Shown piece by piece: positions 1 to 7,600 of a stretch of DNA of 64,000 nt. Location: the NCBI RefSeq assembly GCF_001270265.1, contig NZ_LGAP01000026.1:39597-103596 (forward strand), written 5' to 3'. Under the pieces are notes generated by a model. The model did not search any database. It was not told where the DNA came from and saw only the letters and a list, made by a program, of their open reading frames with translations. The stretch comes from Ensifer adhaerens. Its GTDB lineage: Bacteria > Pseudomonadota > Alphaproteobacteria > Rhizobiales > Rhizobiaceae. Numbering within the stretch: the first letter of the stretch is position 1; every line of letters begins with the position of its first letter. Both the position numbers and the translations under genes were made by a program.

Positions 1-33
1 GGCACCCACGCCCATGTTCACATATGAGTTCAT
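1..33 (-). CDS. N-terminus of a divergent gene, probably membrane-anchored cytochrome c (CycM type), partial
   Basis: Reading leftwards from an ATG at base 33 gives eleven codons (MNSYVNMGVGA) before the window ends. A GGGAG Shine-Dalgarno sequence lies about nine bases upstream of the ATG. In rhizobia a membrane-anchored cytochrome c gene is often divergent from kdsB and begins with a similar hydrophobic N-terminus, so CycM is the best guess. Only eleven residues are visible, so the identity is inferred from neighbourhood rather than from any domain. Confidence 0.4.
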   Translation of the reverse strand, partial: MNSYVNMGVGA

Positions 34-189
34 CTGCAAACGCTCCCTTTGCCACCGGCGTAAACAAAAACCCGGCCCATCTTGAAATCGCGCGGAACCT
101 ATGTCTTTTGGCTCTGCGTTGCAACAGAGATTATGGGCCCCGAACTGAGACTTTTTGACACTTTGGGCGGGGTTTTTGAAGGCCACATC

Positions 190-945
190 ATGAATCGCGA
201 AAATTCAGGCAAAGCCATCGTGCTCATTCCGGCGCGCATGGCCTCCACCCGTCTGCCGGGCAAACCGCTCGCCGACATTTGCGGCCTGCCGATGATCGTC
301 CAGGTTGCCAAGCGCGCGGCGGAAGCCGATGTCGGGCGCGTCGTCGTGGCCGTCGACGACCAGAGTGTTTTCGATGTCGTGCGCGACGCGGGTTTCGAGG
401 CGATCATGACGCGGGTCGACCACCAGTCCGGATCCGACCGGATCTACGAGGCCCTGCTGAAGGCCGATCCGCACGGCGAGGCGGAGTTCGTCATCAACGT
501 GCAGGGCGACCTGCCGACGATCGAGCCCGCACCGATTCGTGCCTCGTTGAAGCCGCTTGTCGACAACGCCGCGACCGATATCGCGACCCTGACGGTGGCG
601 ATCACCGACGAAGAGGAAAAGAAGAGCCCCAACATCGTCAAGATCGTCGGCTCGCCATTGTCGGAGACGCGCCTGCGCGCTCTTTATTTTACGCGCGCGA
701 CCGCGCCCTACGGACAGGGGCCGCTCTATCACCACATCGGCCTTTATGCCTACCGGCGCCCGGCGCTCGAAAAATTCGTCGCTCTGAAGCCGTCGACGCT
801 GGAAAAGCGCGAATCGCTCGAGCAGTTGCGCGCGCTTGAAGCCGGCATGCGCATCGATGTCGAAATCGTCGATACCGTGCCGCTCGGCGTCGATACGCCG
901 GTCGAGCTGGAAAAAGCCCGCCGCATCCTTTCCGAAAAAGCCTGA
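190..945 (+). CDS. kdsB: 3-deoxy-manno-octulosonate cytidylyltransferase (CMP-KDO synthetase)
   Basis: This cytoplasmic enzyme activates KDO with CTP to give CMP-KDO, the donor for the inner core of lipopolysaccharide. The 251-residue product has the family length and the N-terminal nucleotide-binding signature [15 protein letters not shown] (residues 13-27). The QGD motif at 105-107 supplies a metal/substrate-binding Asp. The reading frame is open further upstream, but the ATG at 190 is chosen because it places GAAGG seven bases upstream and gives the normal family N-terminus. It is followed after 13 bases by pheA, so the two are probably cotranscribed. Confidence 0.95.
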   Translation: MNRENSGKAIVLIPARMASTRLPGKPLADICGLPMIVQVAKRAAEADVGRVVVAVDDQSVFDVVRDAGFEAIMTRVDHQSGSDRIYEALLKADPHGEAEFVINVQGDLPTIEPAPIRASLKPLVDNAATDIATLTVAITDEEEKKSPNIVKIVGSPLSETRLRALYFTRATAPYGQGPLYHHIGLYAYRRPALEKFVALKPSTLEKRESLEQLRALEAGMRIDVEIVDTVPLGVDTPVELEKARRILSEKA

Positions 946-958
946 GAAGGAAGATAGT

Positions 959-1813
959 GTGACCACGAAGACCAACAGGATCTCCTTCCAGGGCGATTAC
1001 GGCGCCAATTCCGACATGGCCTGCCGCGACATGTTTCCGTCGATGGAGCCGCTTCCCTGCCAGACGTTCGAAGACGCCTTCGTGGCGGTGGAGAACGGCG
1101 AAGCGGATCTCGCGATGATCCCGATCGAAAACACCATTGCCGGTCGCGTCGCCGATATTCACCATCTGCTGCCCGAATCGCGCCTTCATATCGTCGGCGA
1201 ATATTTCATGCCGATCCGTTTCCAGCTGATGGTGCTGCCGGGTGTGACGCGCGATGAGATCCGTACCGTCCACAGCCATATCCACGCGCTCGGGCAGTGC
1301 CGCAAGATCGTGCGTGCCAACGGCTGGAAGCCGGTGGTTGCCGGCGACACCGCAGGGGCAGCAAAGCTGGTGTCGGAAAAGGGGGATCGCTCGATGGCAG
1401 CGCTCGCGCCGCGGCTTGCCGCCGATCTCTACGGCCTCGAGATCGTCGCGGAGAATGTCGAGGACACCGAAAGCAACGTGACGCGCTTTGTGGTGCTGTC
1501 GCGCGAGGAACAGCGGCTTGCCCGCAGCGCCGATGACGAACTGATCATCACCACCTTCGTGTTCAATGTGCGCAACATTCCCGCCGCCCTCTACAAGGCG
1601 ATGGGTGGCTTTGCCACCAACGGCATCAACATGACGAAGCTCGAAAGCTACCAGCTCGGCGGCAAGTTCGTGGCCACGCAATTCTATGCGGATATCGAGG
1701 GTCACCCGGATGATGTGGGTGTACGTCATGCCATGGACGAGTTGCGCTTCTTCTCCGAGAAGGTCCGCATTCTTGGCACCTACAAGGCGCATCCGATGCG
1801 CGGCGTGCTTTAA
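959..1813 (+). CDS. pheA: Prephenate dehydratase
   Basis: This monofunctional enzyme converts prephenate to phenylpyruvate in phenylalanine synthesis. The 284-residue product carries the PDT catalytic domain, with the conserved ESNVTRF segment around residues 171-177 containing the active-site Thr-Arg-Phe. A C-terminal ACT domain, which in this family binds phenylalanine as feedback inhibitor, starts near residue 195. The usual ESRP of the ACT site reads ESYQ here. There is no fused chorismate mutase. The start is GTG at 959, with GAGAAGGA just upstream. Earlier in-frame starts would overlap kdsB and lack a ribosome binding site. Confidence 0.94.
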   Translation: MTTKTNRISFQGDYGANSDMACRDMFPSMEPLPCQTFEDAFVAVENGEADLAMIPIENTIAGRVADIHHLLPESRLHIVGEYFMPIRFQLMVLPGVTRDEIRTVHSHIHALGQCRKIVRANGWKPVVAGDTAGAAKLVSEKGDRSMAALAPRLAADLYGLEIVAENVEDTESNVTRFVVLSREEQRLARSADDELIITTFVFNVRNIPAALYKAMGGFATNGINMTKLESYQLGGKFVATQFYADIEGHPDDVGVRHAMDELRFFSEKVRILGTYKAHPMRGVL

Positions 1814-1958
1814 GCCGCCACCCGACTGCGGTGCAGATCAGGCTTACCAATGCGTTAACCGGCTACGCGTCTGGTGCATGCCTAATCTGCAATCGCGGTG
1901 GTACCTAAATAATGTGCAAATGCCTATCTGACACTCGTTCACATATGGAGTGTTAAAA

Positions 1959-2096
1959 ATGAAGATCCGTCAGAAGATCGTTGAATATGCAAAAATGCGC
2001 CGTGCGATCCGCGAGCTGAATTCGCTCGACGACCACGCCCTGAGCGATATCGGTATTTCCCGTTCGCAGATCCAGGCCGCCGTTTACGGCCGCTAA
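1959..2096 (+). CDS. DUF1127 (YjiS-like) small protein
   Basis: A 45-residue basic protein, MKIRQKIVEYAKMRRAIREL followed by NSLDDHALSDIGISRSQIQ, which is the typical DUF1127 pattern. It begins at an ATG eight bases after GGAG. Small DUF1127 proteins are numerous in Rhizobiaceae, and several of them have been tied to RNA turnover, phosphate or stress responses. Which role this copy has cannot be told from sequence. A strong 12-bp hairpin follows the stop codon. The gene stands alone between pheA and a convergent VOC gene. Confidence 0.85.
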   Translation: MKIRQKIVEYAKMRRAIRELNSLDDHALSDIGISRSQIQAAVYGR

Positions 2097-2110
2097 TCAG
2101 CACCATTCGC

Positions 2111-2141
2111 CGTATCCCGCCACCGAAGCTGGCGGGATACG
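2111..2141 (+). terminator. Stem-loop 3' of the DUF1127 gene
   Basis: CGTATCCCGCCA (2111-2122) is a perfect inverted repeat of TGGCGGGATACG (2130-2141) around a seven-base loop. It starts 15 bases after the DUF1127 stop codon. No T-run follows, so it may protect the 3' end of a short mRNA rather than act as a complete intrinsic terminator. Confidence 0.5.
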
Positions 2142-2160
2142 CGCAATGCTCTTGGCCTAG

Positions 2161-2263
2161 AGCATGTCGCGCAAAAGTGTGCTGCGGTTTTGCGATAACG
2201 ACATGCGTAAAAACAAGAACTTAAAGCGTAGCAAGCGCATCTGAAAGATCGCGATGCGCTTTA
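2161..2263. repeat. RIME1-like mosaic repeat, copy 1
   Basis: This 103-base element recurs at 50538-50640 with about nine differences and no gaps. It contains two palindromes. The first has outer arms GCATGTCG/CGACATGC and inner arms CGCAAAA/TTTTGCG. The second runs from TTAAAGCG to CGCTTTA. Length and the two-palindrome layout fit the Rhizobium intergenic mosaic element RIME1, although the published consensus could not be compared here. Its last three bases are the complement of the TAA stop codon of the VOC gene. Confidence 0.75.
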
Positions 2264-2629
2264 GTCGTCAAAGAGGCACACGCGCAGGCGGTGCCCGTCC
2301 GGGTCAAGCGCCACGAAGGTCGGTCCGAAATCCATCTTCGTCAGGTCCTGCGCAATCGGCAGGCCAGCGCCTTTCCATTTTTCATAGTGCGTGCGAACCG
2401 CCGCCTCGTCTTCCACCATGAATGCCAATTCCGCGCGGCTGCCCGCCTTCGACGGCGGCGGCGCCACCGTGTTTTGCGCCCAAAGCCCGAGCACGAAGCC
2501 GCCCTGCAACTCGAACGACGAAAAGGTCGGGAAGGAGACGAGCGGTTCCTTGTCGAGCAGCTTGCGATAGAAGGCGACGCTTGCGAGCGGATCGTCGACA
2601 TAGAGTACGATGAGATTTGCCTTGGCCAT
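2261..2629 (-). CDS. VOC-superfamily (glyoxalase/bleomycin-resistance-like) protein
   Basis: A 122-residue single-domain protein with the betaalphabetabetabeta layout of vicinal-oxygen-chelate proteins: an N-terminal LIVLYVDDPLASVAFYRKLL and a C-terminal GPTFVALDPDGHRLRVCLFD. The ATG at 2629 has AAGGAG at good spacing. The open frame upstream looks non-coding. The metal ligands of true glyoxalase I are not all evident, so an antibiotic-resistance-like or lactoylglutathione-lyase-like function cannot be assigned. Its stop codon lies in the RIME1-like repeat. The WYL regulator transcribed from the same strand just upstream may control it. Confidence 0.8.
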   Translation of the reverse strand: MAKANLIVLYVDDPLASVAFYRKLLDKEPLVSFPTFSSFELQGGFVLGLWAQNTVAPPPSKAGSRAELAFMVEDEAAVRTHYEKWKGAGLPIAQDLTKMDFGPTFVALDPDGHRLRVCLFDD

Positions 2630-2756
2630 GATCTGTCTCCTTGTTTGGGAGTTGCAGATTAGTGCGCACCACTGCCAATTTCTGTCAGCATAGATTGGCC
2701 AGTCTTTTACGCATTTTCCGGACGGAAAACCGCTCCGCACTTTTCCTGGAAATGCT

Positions 2757-3467
2757 TTAGGTCGAACCGACCCGCCCGCTGTCAGGCGCGACAATATTCT
2801 GCGTCGCCCGCCATTCCCGAAGCAATACCGGCCTGCGACGCCCGTAGCGCGTCTCGCGCATGTCGGCCTGCCGGATGCGGTCGGTCCGGAAATGCCTGAA
2901 GCTCTGGCGCAACTCGCACCAGGCGACGAGAACCCGGACATTCTCGAAGAAGCCAAGGGCAAACGGCCAGACCGTACGATGGGTCTCGCCGCCATCCGTA
3001 TCGATGTAATTCAGGTCGAGCTTGCGCTCGTTACGTATGGCCTTGCGCAACAGTGCAACGTCGATGGTGTCGATCATCGGCGGGCTCGGCCCGACGAGCA
3101 GCGTCGAGGCATCGAGTTCGTCGCGAAGATCTGCCGGCAGAACCGCGGCGATCTTGGCGAGCGCATCGGCGGCGGCCGCCGCCAGATGGCCGTCGGCGCG
3201 TTTTGCCACCCAGCGCGAGCCGAGCACCAGCGCCTCGATCTCCTCCTGCGAGAACATCATCGGCGGCAGCATGAAGCCGGGCTTCAGGATATAGCCCAGC
3301 CCCGGCTCGCCCTCGATATGGGCGCCCTGTGCCTGCAGGCTGGCGATATCGCGGTAGAGCGTTCTCAGGCTGACCCCGGTTTCCTCCGCCAGCCGCCGCC
3401 CGCTGACGGGCTGGCGATAGCGGCGCAGTACCTGCAGAAGATCGAGCAGCCGTTCGGAGCGGGACAA
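2757..3467 (-). CDS. YafY-type HTH-WYL transcriptional regulator
   Basis: A 236-residue regulator. An N-terminal DeoR-like winged helix spans about residues 3-60 (SRSERLLDLLQVLRRYRQPV, then GVSLRTLYRDIASLQ). A WYL-type ligand-binding domain follows (ERKLDLNYIDTDGGETHRTV, then FRTDRI near the C-terminus). The start chosen is TTG at 3467 because AGGAGG lies exactly six bases upstream. A longer ATG form would overlap nudC. It lies 127 bases upstream of the VOC gene on the same strand, and such pairs are often regulator and target. Confidence 0.85.
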   Translation of the reverse strand: MSRSERLLDLLQVLRRYRQPVSGRRLAEETGVSLRTLYRDIASLQAQGAHIEGEPGLGYILKPGFMLPPMMFSQEEIEALVLGSRWVAKRADGHLAAAAADALAKIAAVLPADLRDELDASTLLVGPSPPMIDTIDVALLRKAIRNERKLDLNYIDTDGGETHRTVWPFALGFFENVRVLVAWCELRQSFRHFRTDRIRQADMRETRYGRRRPVLLREWRATQNIVAPDSGRVGST

Positions 3468-3501
3468 GGCCGGCCTCCTCTTGATCGAAGCCCGAGCGCT
3501 C

Positions 3502-4482
3502 TTACGCCCGCTCGCCCCAGGCAAGCCAGTCGCGCATCAGTTGGTGGGCGATCGCGCCTTTCGGCGGCGGAATGTGCTCATCGCCGGTGTCGGCGACGCC
3601 GGTCGACCTTTCGAGCATCGCGATGGTTTCCTCGCGTGTGAACCAGCGCACGTCCTCCAGTTCCTGTTCGTCGCGCTTGATGACAGTCGATTTTGCCTCG
3701 GCATAGCAGCCGATCATCAGCGAATGCGGCAGCGGCCAGGGCTGCGAGGCGTGATAGCGCACGCGGCCGATGTGGATGCCTGATTCCTCATGGGTTTCGC
3801 GGCGCACGGCGTTTTCGATGGTTTCGCCCGGCTCGACGAAGCCGGCAAGGCACGAATACATGCCCGGCGCGAAATGCGGGCTGCGGCCAAGCAGGCAGAG
3901 ATCGCGTTCCAAGTCGATGGTCATCATGATGACGACGGGATCGGTGCGGGGGAAAACCATGTGGCCGCAGGCGGTGCAGACGCGGCGATAGCCGCCGGCC
4001 TTGCCTTCCATCGGTCCGGCGCAACGGCCGCAGAAGCGGTTGTTGGCGTTCCAGGTGATGAGGCTCGATCCTTGGGCGAACTGACCAAGCAGTTCTTCAG
4101 GCAGCATCTGCTGGCGGTAGAGCGTGCGCCCGTCGGCGATCTTGAACGGCTCGGCGATATTGTCCTCGGGAAGACCGGTCGGCACGGCGAGCCGCGGCTC
4201 TCCGTTCGGCAGGTAGCCGAGCAGGATCGTTTCGTCGAGTACCGGCTCGAGCCCGTCGAGCTCATAGGGTGCAAACAGCGGATCGATGATCTTCTCGTCG
4301 TGTTTGACGATCAGCTTCGGTCCGGAAAAGGCCAGGAAATGGGCGCCCGGATGCTTGAGCGCCAACTCGACGCAATCGTCGGCGCGGTGCTCGGACTGAC
4401 GCTCCAGATGGTTCTCGGAAAAGGCGACGAGGGTGCTCGGCTCCGGATGGGGGCTTCGAAGGTCAAAGATCGATTTCGTCAT
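3502..4482 (-). CDS. nudC: NAD(+) diphosphatase / NAD-capped RNA decapping hydrolase
   Basis: NudC hydrolyses NAD(H) to NMN(H) and AMP, and in other bacteria removes NAD caps from RNA. The 326-residue product has an N-terminal domain and a zinc ribbon with C151, C154, C169 and C172. The Nudix box runs from GFVEPGE (214-220) to REThEESG (228-235). SQPWPLPHS (246-254), which marks the NADH pyrophosphatase subfamily, follows it. The ATG at 4482 is two bases after the stop of the HIT gene, so the two genes are translationally coupled. Confidence 0.93.
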   Translation of the reverse strand: MTKSIFDLRSPHPEPSTLVAFSENHLERQSEHRADDCVELALKHPGAHFLAFSGPKLIVKHDEKIIDPLFAPYELDGLEPVLDETILLGYLPNGEPRLAVPTGLPEDNIAEPFKIADGRTLYRQQMLPEELLGQFAQGSSLITWNANNRFCGRCAGPMEGKAGGYRRVCTACGHMVFPRTDPVVIMMTIDLERDLCLLGRSPHFAPGMYSCLAGFVEPGETIENAVRRETHEESGIHIGRVRYHASQPWPLPHSLMIGCYAEAKSTVIKRDEQELEDVRWFTREETIAMLERSTGVADTGDEHIPPPKGAIAHQLMRDWLAWGERA

Positions 4483-4484
4483 GT

Positions 4485-4889
4485 TCAGAGATTTTCCAGA
4501 ATGCGGGCTGCAAAGGCCTGATGTTCTTTCTCGTCCCACGGCTCCGGCTTGCCGAAGCCCCAGACGGGTCCGGGCCAGTTCGGGTCGCCATCGCTGCGGG
4601 CGATGATGTGCACATGGAGCTGCCGGACGATGTTGCCGAGCGCCCCGACATTGATCTTCTCGGCACCGGTGACCTTTTTCAAGGCGGTCGCCACCATGTT
4701 GGTTTCGAAGGTCAGCATCGTCTGGTCGAGCGGTGTCAGATCGAAAATCTCGGACATGCCCCCACGTTGCGGTATGAGCACCAGCCAGGGCCAGCGGCGA
4801 TCGTTCATCAGGCGCATTTGGCAGAGGCCGATCGAGGCGATCGGGATGCCGTCGCGTTCAAGCCGCTCGTCGAGGGTGAATGTCGTCAA
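4485..4889 (-). CDS. HIT-family hydrolase
   Basis: A 134-residue histidine-triad protein with the catalytic motif QLHVHIIAR (91-99), the nucleophilic His being in HVH. HIT proteins hydrolyse or transfer nucleotidyl groups on AMP-like substrates; the natural substrate here is unknown. The start is TTG at 4889, because AAGGAG stands six bases upstream and the conserved protein begins at TTFTLDERL. Coupling to nudC suggests a joint role in dinucleotide or cap turnover, which is inference. Confidence 0.88.
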   Translation of the reverse strand: MTTFTLDERLERDGIPIASIGLCQMRLMNDRRWPWLVLIPQRGGMSEIFDLTPLDQTMLTFETNMVATALKKVTGAEKINVGALGNIVRQLHVHIIARSDGDPNWPGPVWGFGKPEPWDEKEHQAFAARILENL

Positions 4890-4959
4890 GAAGGTCTCCT
4901 TGGGCCGGGAGCAGATTCGCCTTGTTTTGCATATCGATATCAGTTTTTTGATGGCTTGG

Positions 4960-4988
4960 CTTGCATTTGCTTGCGATATTGCCGATAT
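4960..4988 (+). promoter_or_regulatory. Sigma-70 promoter of the SRP RNA gene
   Basis: CTTGCA (4960-4965) and CGATAT (4983-4988) are separated by 17 bases, matching the rhizobial consensus CTTGAC-N17-CTATAT. A start six to eight bases further on falls at the 5' end of the SRP RNA helix. Confidence 0.6.
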
Positions 4989-4993
4989 GGGAG

Positions 4994-5094
4994 CCGGGAG
5001 GTTGGTGGTGGACGAGCCACTCGCCAACCGGGTCAGGTCCGGAAGGAAGCAGCCCTAACGAGCCCCGGCACGGGTCATCGTGCCAGCCTCCCAC
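4994..5094 (+). ncRNA. ffs: Signal recognition particle RNA (small bacterial 4.5S type)
   Basis: The conserved SRP domain IV core GGTCAGGTCCGGAAGGAAGC begins at 5031 and is followed by AGCC. The ends pair over ten bases, GGGAGGTTGG (4996-5005) with CCAGCCTCCC (5083-5092), closing one long hairpin of about 100 bases. The RNA binds Ffh and directs membrane proteins to the translocon. Its position just ahead of dnaX is usual in alphaproteobacteria. The exact ends are approximate. Confidence 0.93.
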
Positions 5095-5100
5095 CTGCAT

Positions 5101-5132
5101 GATTGCTGAGATCGAAACCGCTCTCAGCAATC
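5101..5132 (+). terminator. Hairpin just after the SRP RNA
   Basis: GATTGCTGAG (5101-5110) and CTCAGCAATC (5123-5132) form a perfect ten-base stem with a 12-base loop, starting about seven bases after the SRP RNA. No T-run follows, so it may be a processing or pausing signal between ffs and dnaX rather than a full terminator. Confidence 0.45.
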
Positions 5133-5235
5133 GCGCAGCACCACAGAATGTTACGGTATGAAGACGCATCCGAAGCGACGCGCGGTGCCGTAAATCCGTC
5201 CTGTCGGGACACGAGTTCAAGCAGCGGCAGGGTCG

Positions 5236-7107
5236 ATGAGCGACGAAACGTCCATTTCATCCGAACAGAAACCAGCCGCCTACCGCGTTCTGGCGCGCAA
5301 GTACCGCCCCAAGGATTTCTCCGACCTGATGGTCGGCCAGGAGCCGATGGTGCGCACGCTGACCAACGCGTTCGAAACCGGCCGCATCGCTCAAGCCTAC
5401 ATGCTGACCGGCGTGCGCGGGGTGGGCAAGACCACGACTGCCCGCATTCTCGCCCGTGCGCTGAACTACAAGACAGTCGAAATCGATCGGCCGACCATCG
5501 ACCTGCGCGCTCTCGGCGAACATTGTCAGGCGATCATGGACGGCCGCCATGTCGACGTCATCGAGATGGACGCCGCCTCCCATACCGGCATCGACGATAT
5601 CCGCGAGATCATCGAGCAGGTGCGCTACCGCCCGGTTTCGGCGCGCTACAAGGTCTATATCATCGACGAAGTGCACATGCTGTCGACGCAGGCCTTCAAC
5701 GGTCTGTTGAAGACGCTGGAAGAGCCGCCGGAGCATGTGAAGTTCATCTTCGCCACCACCGAAATCCGCAAGGTTCCGATCACCGTGCTGTCGCGCTGCC
5801 AGCGGTTCGATCTGAGGCGCATCAGCGGCTCCGACCTCGTCGGCCTGTTTTCGACCATTCTCGGCAAGGAAGGTGTTCGTTTCGACCCGGAAGCGCTGGC
5901 GATGGTTGCGCGTGCGGCCGAAGGTTCGGCCCGTGACGGCCTGTCGCTGCTCGACCAGGCGATCGCCCATGGCGGCGGTTCCGTCGAGGTCGAGACCGTG
6001 CGCTCGATGCTCGGCCTTGCCGATCGCGCCCGCATCGTCGATCTGTTCGAGCATATCGTCAGGGGCGACGTTGCTGCAGCACTCGGCGAATTCGCGGCAC
6101 AATACGAGGCCGGCGCCAACCCGACCGTGGTCCTGACCGATCTTGCCGATTTCACCCACCTCGTCACCCGGCTGAAGTACGTGCCGGATGCCGCCGGTGA
6201 CCAGTCCTTGAGCGAGATCGAGCGCACACGCGGTGCCGAATTTGCCGGCAATGTCGCCGTCAGTACGCTGTCGCGCATCTGGCAGATGCTGCTGAAAGGC
6301 ATTCCCGAGGCCGAAAGCTCTTCACGCCCGGCAGGTGCTGCCGAAATGGTGTTGATCCGGCTTGCCCATGCGGCCCATCTTCCACCGCCCGAAGAGGCGG
6401 CGAGACGCGTGCTCGAACTGTCCGGCAGCGACAATGGCGGCGCCCGTCCTGCTCCAGGTGGCGGCAATGGCGGTGGCATGCAGGCCTCGGCCGGCGCCCC
6501 CTTGCAGGCACAGGCCGCCCAACCGACATCGATGGGACGGCCGACCGGCAACGGCGCGACGATGTTGCGTGCGGTTCCCGATGTCAGCCCGCAGCCGATC
6601 AGTGTCGGACAGATCGAGGAGCGGCCGGCAATCGCCCCGGCCGCGAAGGCGCAGCCGTCGGTGCCGGTCAATTCGGTCAGCGATATCGCCGACCTCTGTG
6701 CGAAGAATAAGGACATCAAGCTGAAGACGCTGGTGCGCGGCTTCGTGCGGCTGGTACGCATCGAGCCCGGCCGTCTTGATGTCAACGTGCCCGACGACGC
6801 GCCGAAGACGCTGCTCGGCGAACTCGCCGTCAAGCTCAAGGAATGGACCGGTATCCACTGGATCGTCAGCTACAGCCGCGAGCCTGGCGAGCCGACGATG
6901 ATCGAGGCCGAACAGCGGGCCCAGGAGAAGCGTGTCAGCGACGCGCGCCAGGACCCGGATGTCGCCGCCATTCTTGCCCGTTTCCCGGGTGCAAAGATCA
7001 CCGACGTGCGTATTCGCGCCGTCGAGGAAGAAGAGGCCGAGAGCGTTGCTCCGGCCACAGCCGAATCCGCCGATGGCGATATCGTCCCCGGCGACGATAT
7101 CGAATAG
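5236..7107 (+). CDS. dnaX: DNA polymerase III subunits gamma/tau
   Basis: The clamp-loader ATPase of the replisome, 623 residues. Walker A is GVRGVGKTT (59-67), Walker B VYIIDEVH (140-147), and the arginine-finger SRC motif is at 186-188. After the AAA+ and collar domains comes a Gly/Ala/Pro-rich linker (about 395-480), then a C-terminal tau-like domain. In E. coli four cysteines form a zinc module after Walker A. Here only one cysteine (C97) remains in that stretch, so the zinc site appears lost. The gene follows ffs and precedes ybaB, as usual. Confidence 0.95.
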   Translation: MSDETSISSEQKPAAYRVLARKYRPKDFSDLMVGQEPMVRTLTNAFETGRIAQAYMLTGVRGVGKTTTARILARALNYKTVEIDRPTIDLRALGEHCQAIMDGRHVDVIEMDAASHTGIDDIREIIEQVRYRPVSARYKVYIIDEVHMLSTQAFNGLLKTLEEPPEHVKFIFATTEIRKVPITVLSRCQRFDLRRISGSDLVGLFSTILGKEGVRFDPEALAMVARAAEGSARDGLSLLDQAIAHGGGSVEVETVRSMLGLADRARIVDLFEHIVRGDVAAALGEFAAQYEAGANPTVVLTDLADFTHLVTRLKYVPDAAGDQSLSEIERTRGAEFAGNVAVSTLSRIWQMLLKGIPEAESSSRPAGAAEMVLIRLAHAAHLPPPEEAARRVLELSGSDNGGARPAPGGGNGGGMQASAGAPLQAQAAQPTSMGRPTGNGATMLRAVPDVSPQPISVGQIEERPAIAPAAKAQPSVPVNSVSDIADLCAKNKDIKLKTLVRGFVRLVRIEPGRLDVNVPDDAPKTLLGELAVKLKEWTGIHWIVSYSREPGEPTMIEAEQRAQEKRVSDARQDPDVAAILARFPGAKITDVRIRAVEEEEAESVAPATAESADGDIVPGDDIE

Positions 7108-7154
7108 TCCGTCGGAACGAACGACCGGAAATTTCTAGAGAACAGGAGACGACG

Positions 7155-7478
7155 ATGCGCGACATCATGGGGATGATGGGCAAGGTCAAGGAAATGCAGG
7201 CCAAGATGGAGAAGATGCAGGCGGAAATCGCCGCACTCGAAGTCGATGGTGTCTCCGGTGGCGGCCTCGTCACCGTCCGTCTCGATGGCAAGGGCACGCT
7301 GAAGAGCCTGAAGATCGACCCGTCGCTGTTTAGGGAAGACGACGTCGAGATTCTCGAAGACCTGATCGTCGCGGCTCACAAGGACGCCAAGGACAAGGCC
7401 GAGGCCGTCCAGGCCGAAAAGACCCGCGAACTTACCGCCGGCCTGCCGATCCCGCCCGGCATGAAGCTGCCGTTCTAA
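7155..7478 (+). CDS. ybaB: YbaB/EbfC nucleoid-associated protein
   Basis: A 107-residue DNA-binding protein with the family pattern: an N-terminal Met/Lys-rich helix ([20 protein letters not shown]), a central strand region ([15 protein letters not shown]), and a C-terminal end [12 protein letters not shown]. It forms tweezer-like dimers on the nucleoid. The ATG at 7155 has AGGAG six bases upstream. In most bacteria recR follows at once; here a patatin-like gene and a LysE gene lie between. Confidence 0.92.
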   Translation: MRDIMGMMGKVKEMQAKMEKMQAEIAALEVDGVSGGGLVTVRLDGKGTLKSLKIDPSLFREDDVEILEDLIVAAHKDAKDKAEAVQAEKTRELTAGLPIPPGMKLPF

Positions 7479-7552
7479 GCGGCTGTTCTTCGCTGCTACA
7501 GCGCCGCGCGTCAAATGTGACGCGCAATGGACGCTGTAACGCCTTAAACTTG

Positions 7553-7600
7553 CTGCATAATTTTATCCTTAAATCGGATCCGATTTAAGGAATTATGCAG
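7553..7600. repeat. Intergenic palindrome, CTGCATAA family, copy 1
   Basis: A 48-base nested inverted repeat: outer arms CTGCATAA (7553-7560) and TTATGCAG (7593-7600) enclose a perfect 24-base palindrome, CCTTAAATCGGA joined to TCCGATTTAAGG (7567-7590). Related, less perfect copies lie at 40238-40281 and 52455-52485. The patatin stop codon and its last four codons fall inside this element. Confidence 0.7.

Noticed and set aside
5236..7107. Programmed frameshift producing a short gamma form of DnaX
   Set aside because: No A-rich slippery heptamer followed by a clear hairpin was found near the end of the collar domain.
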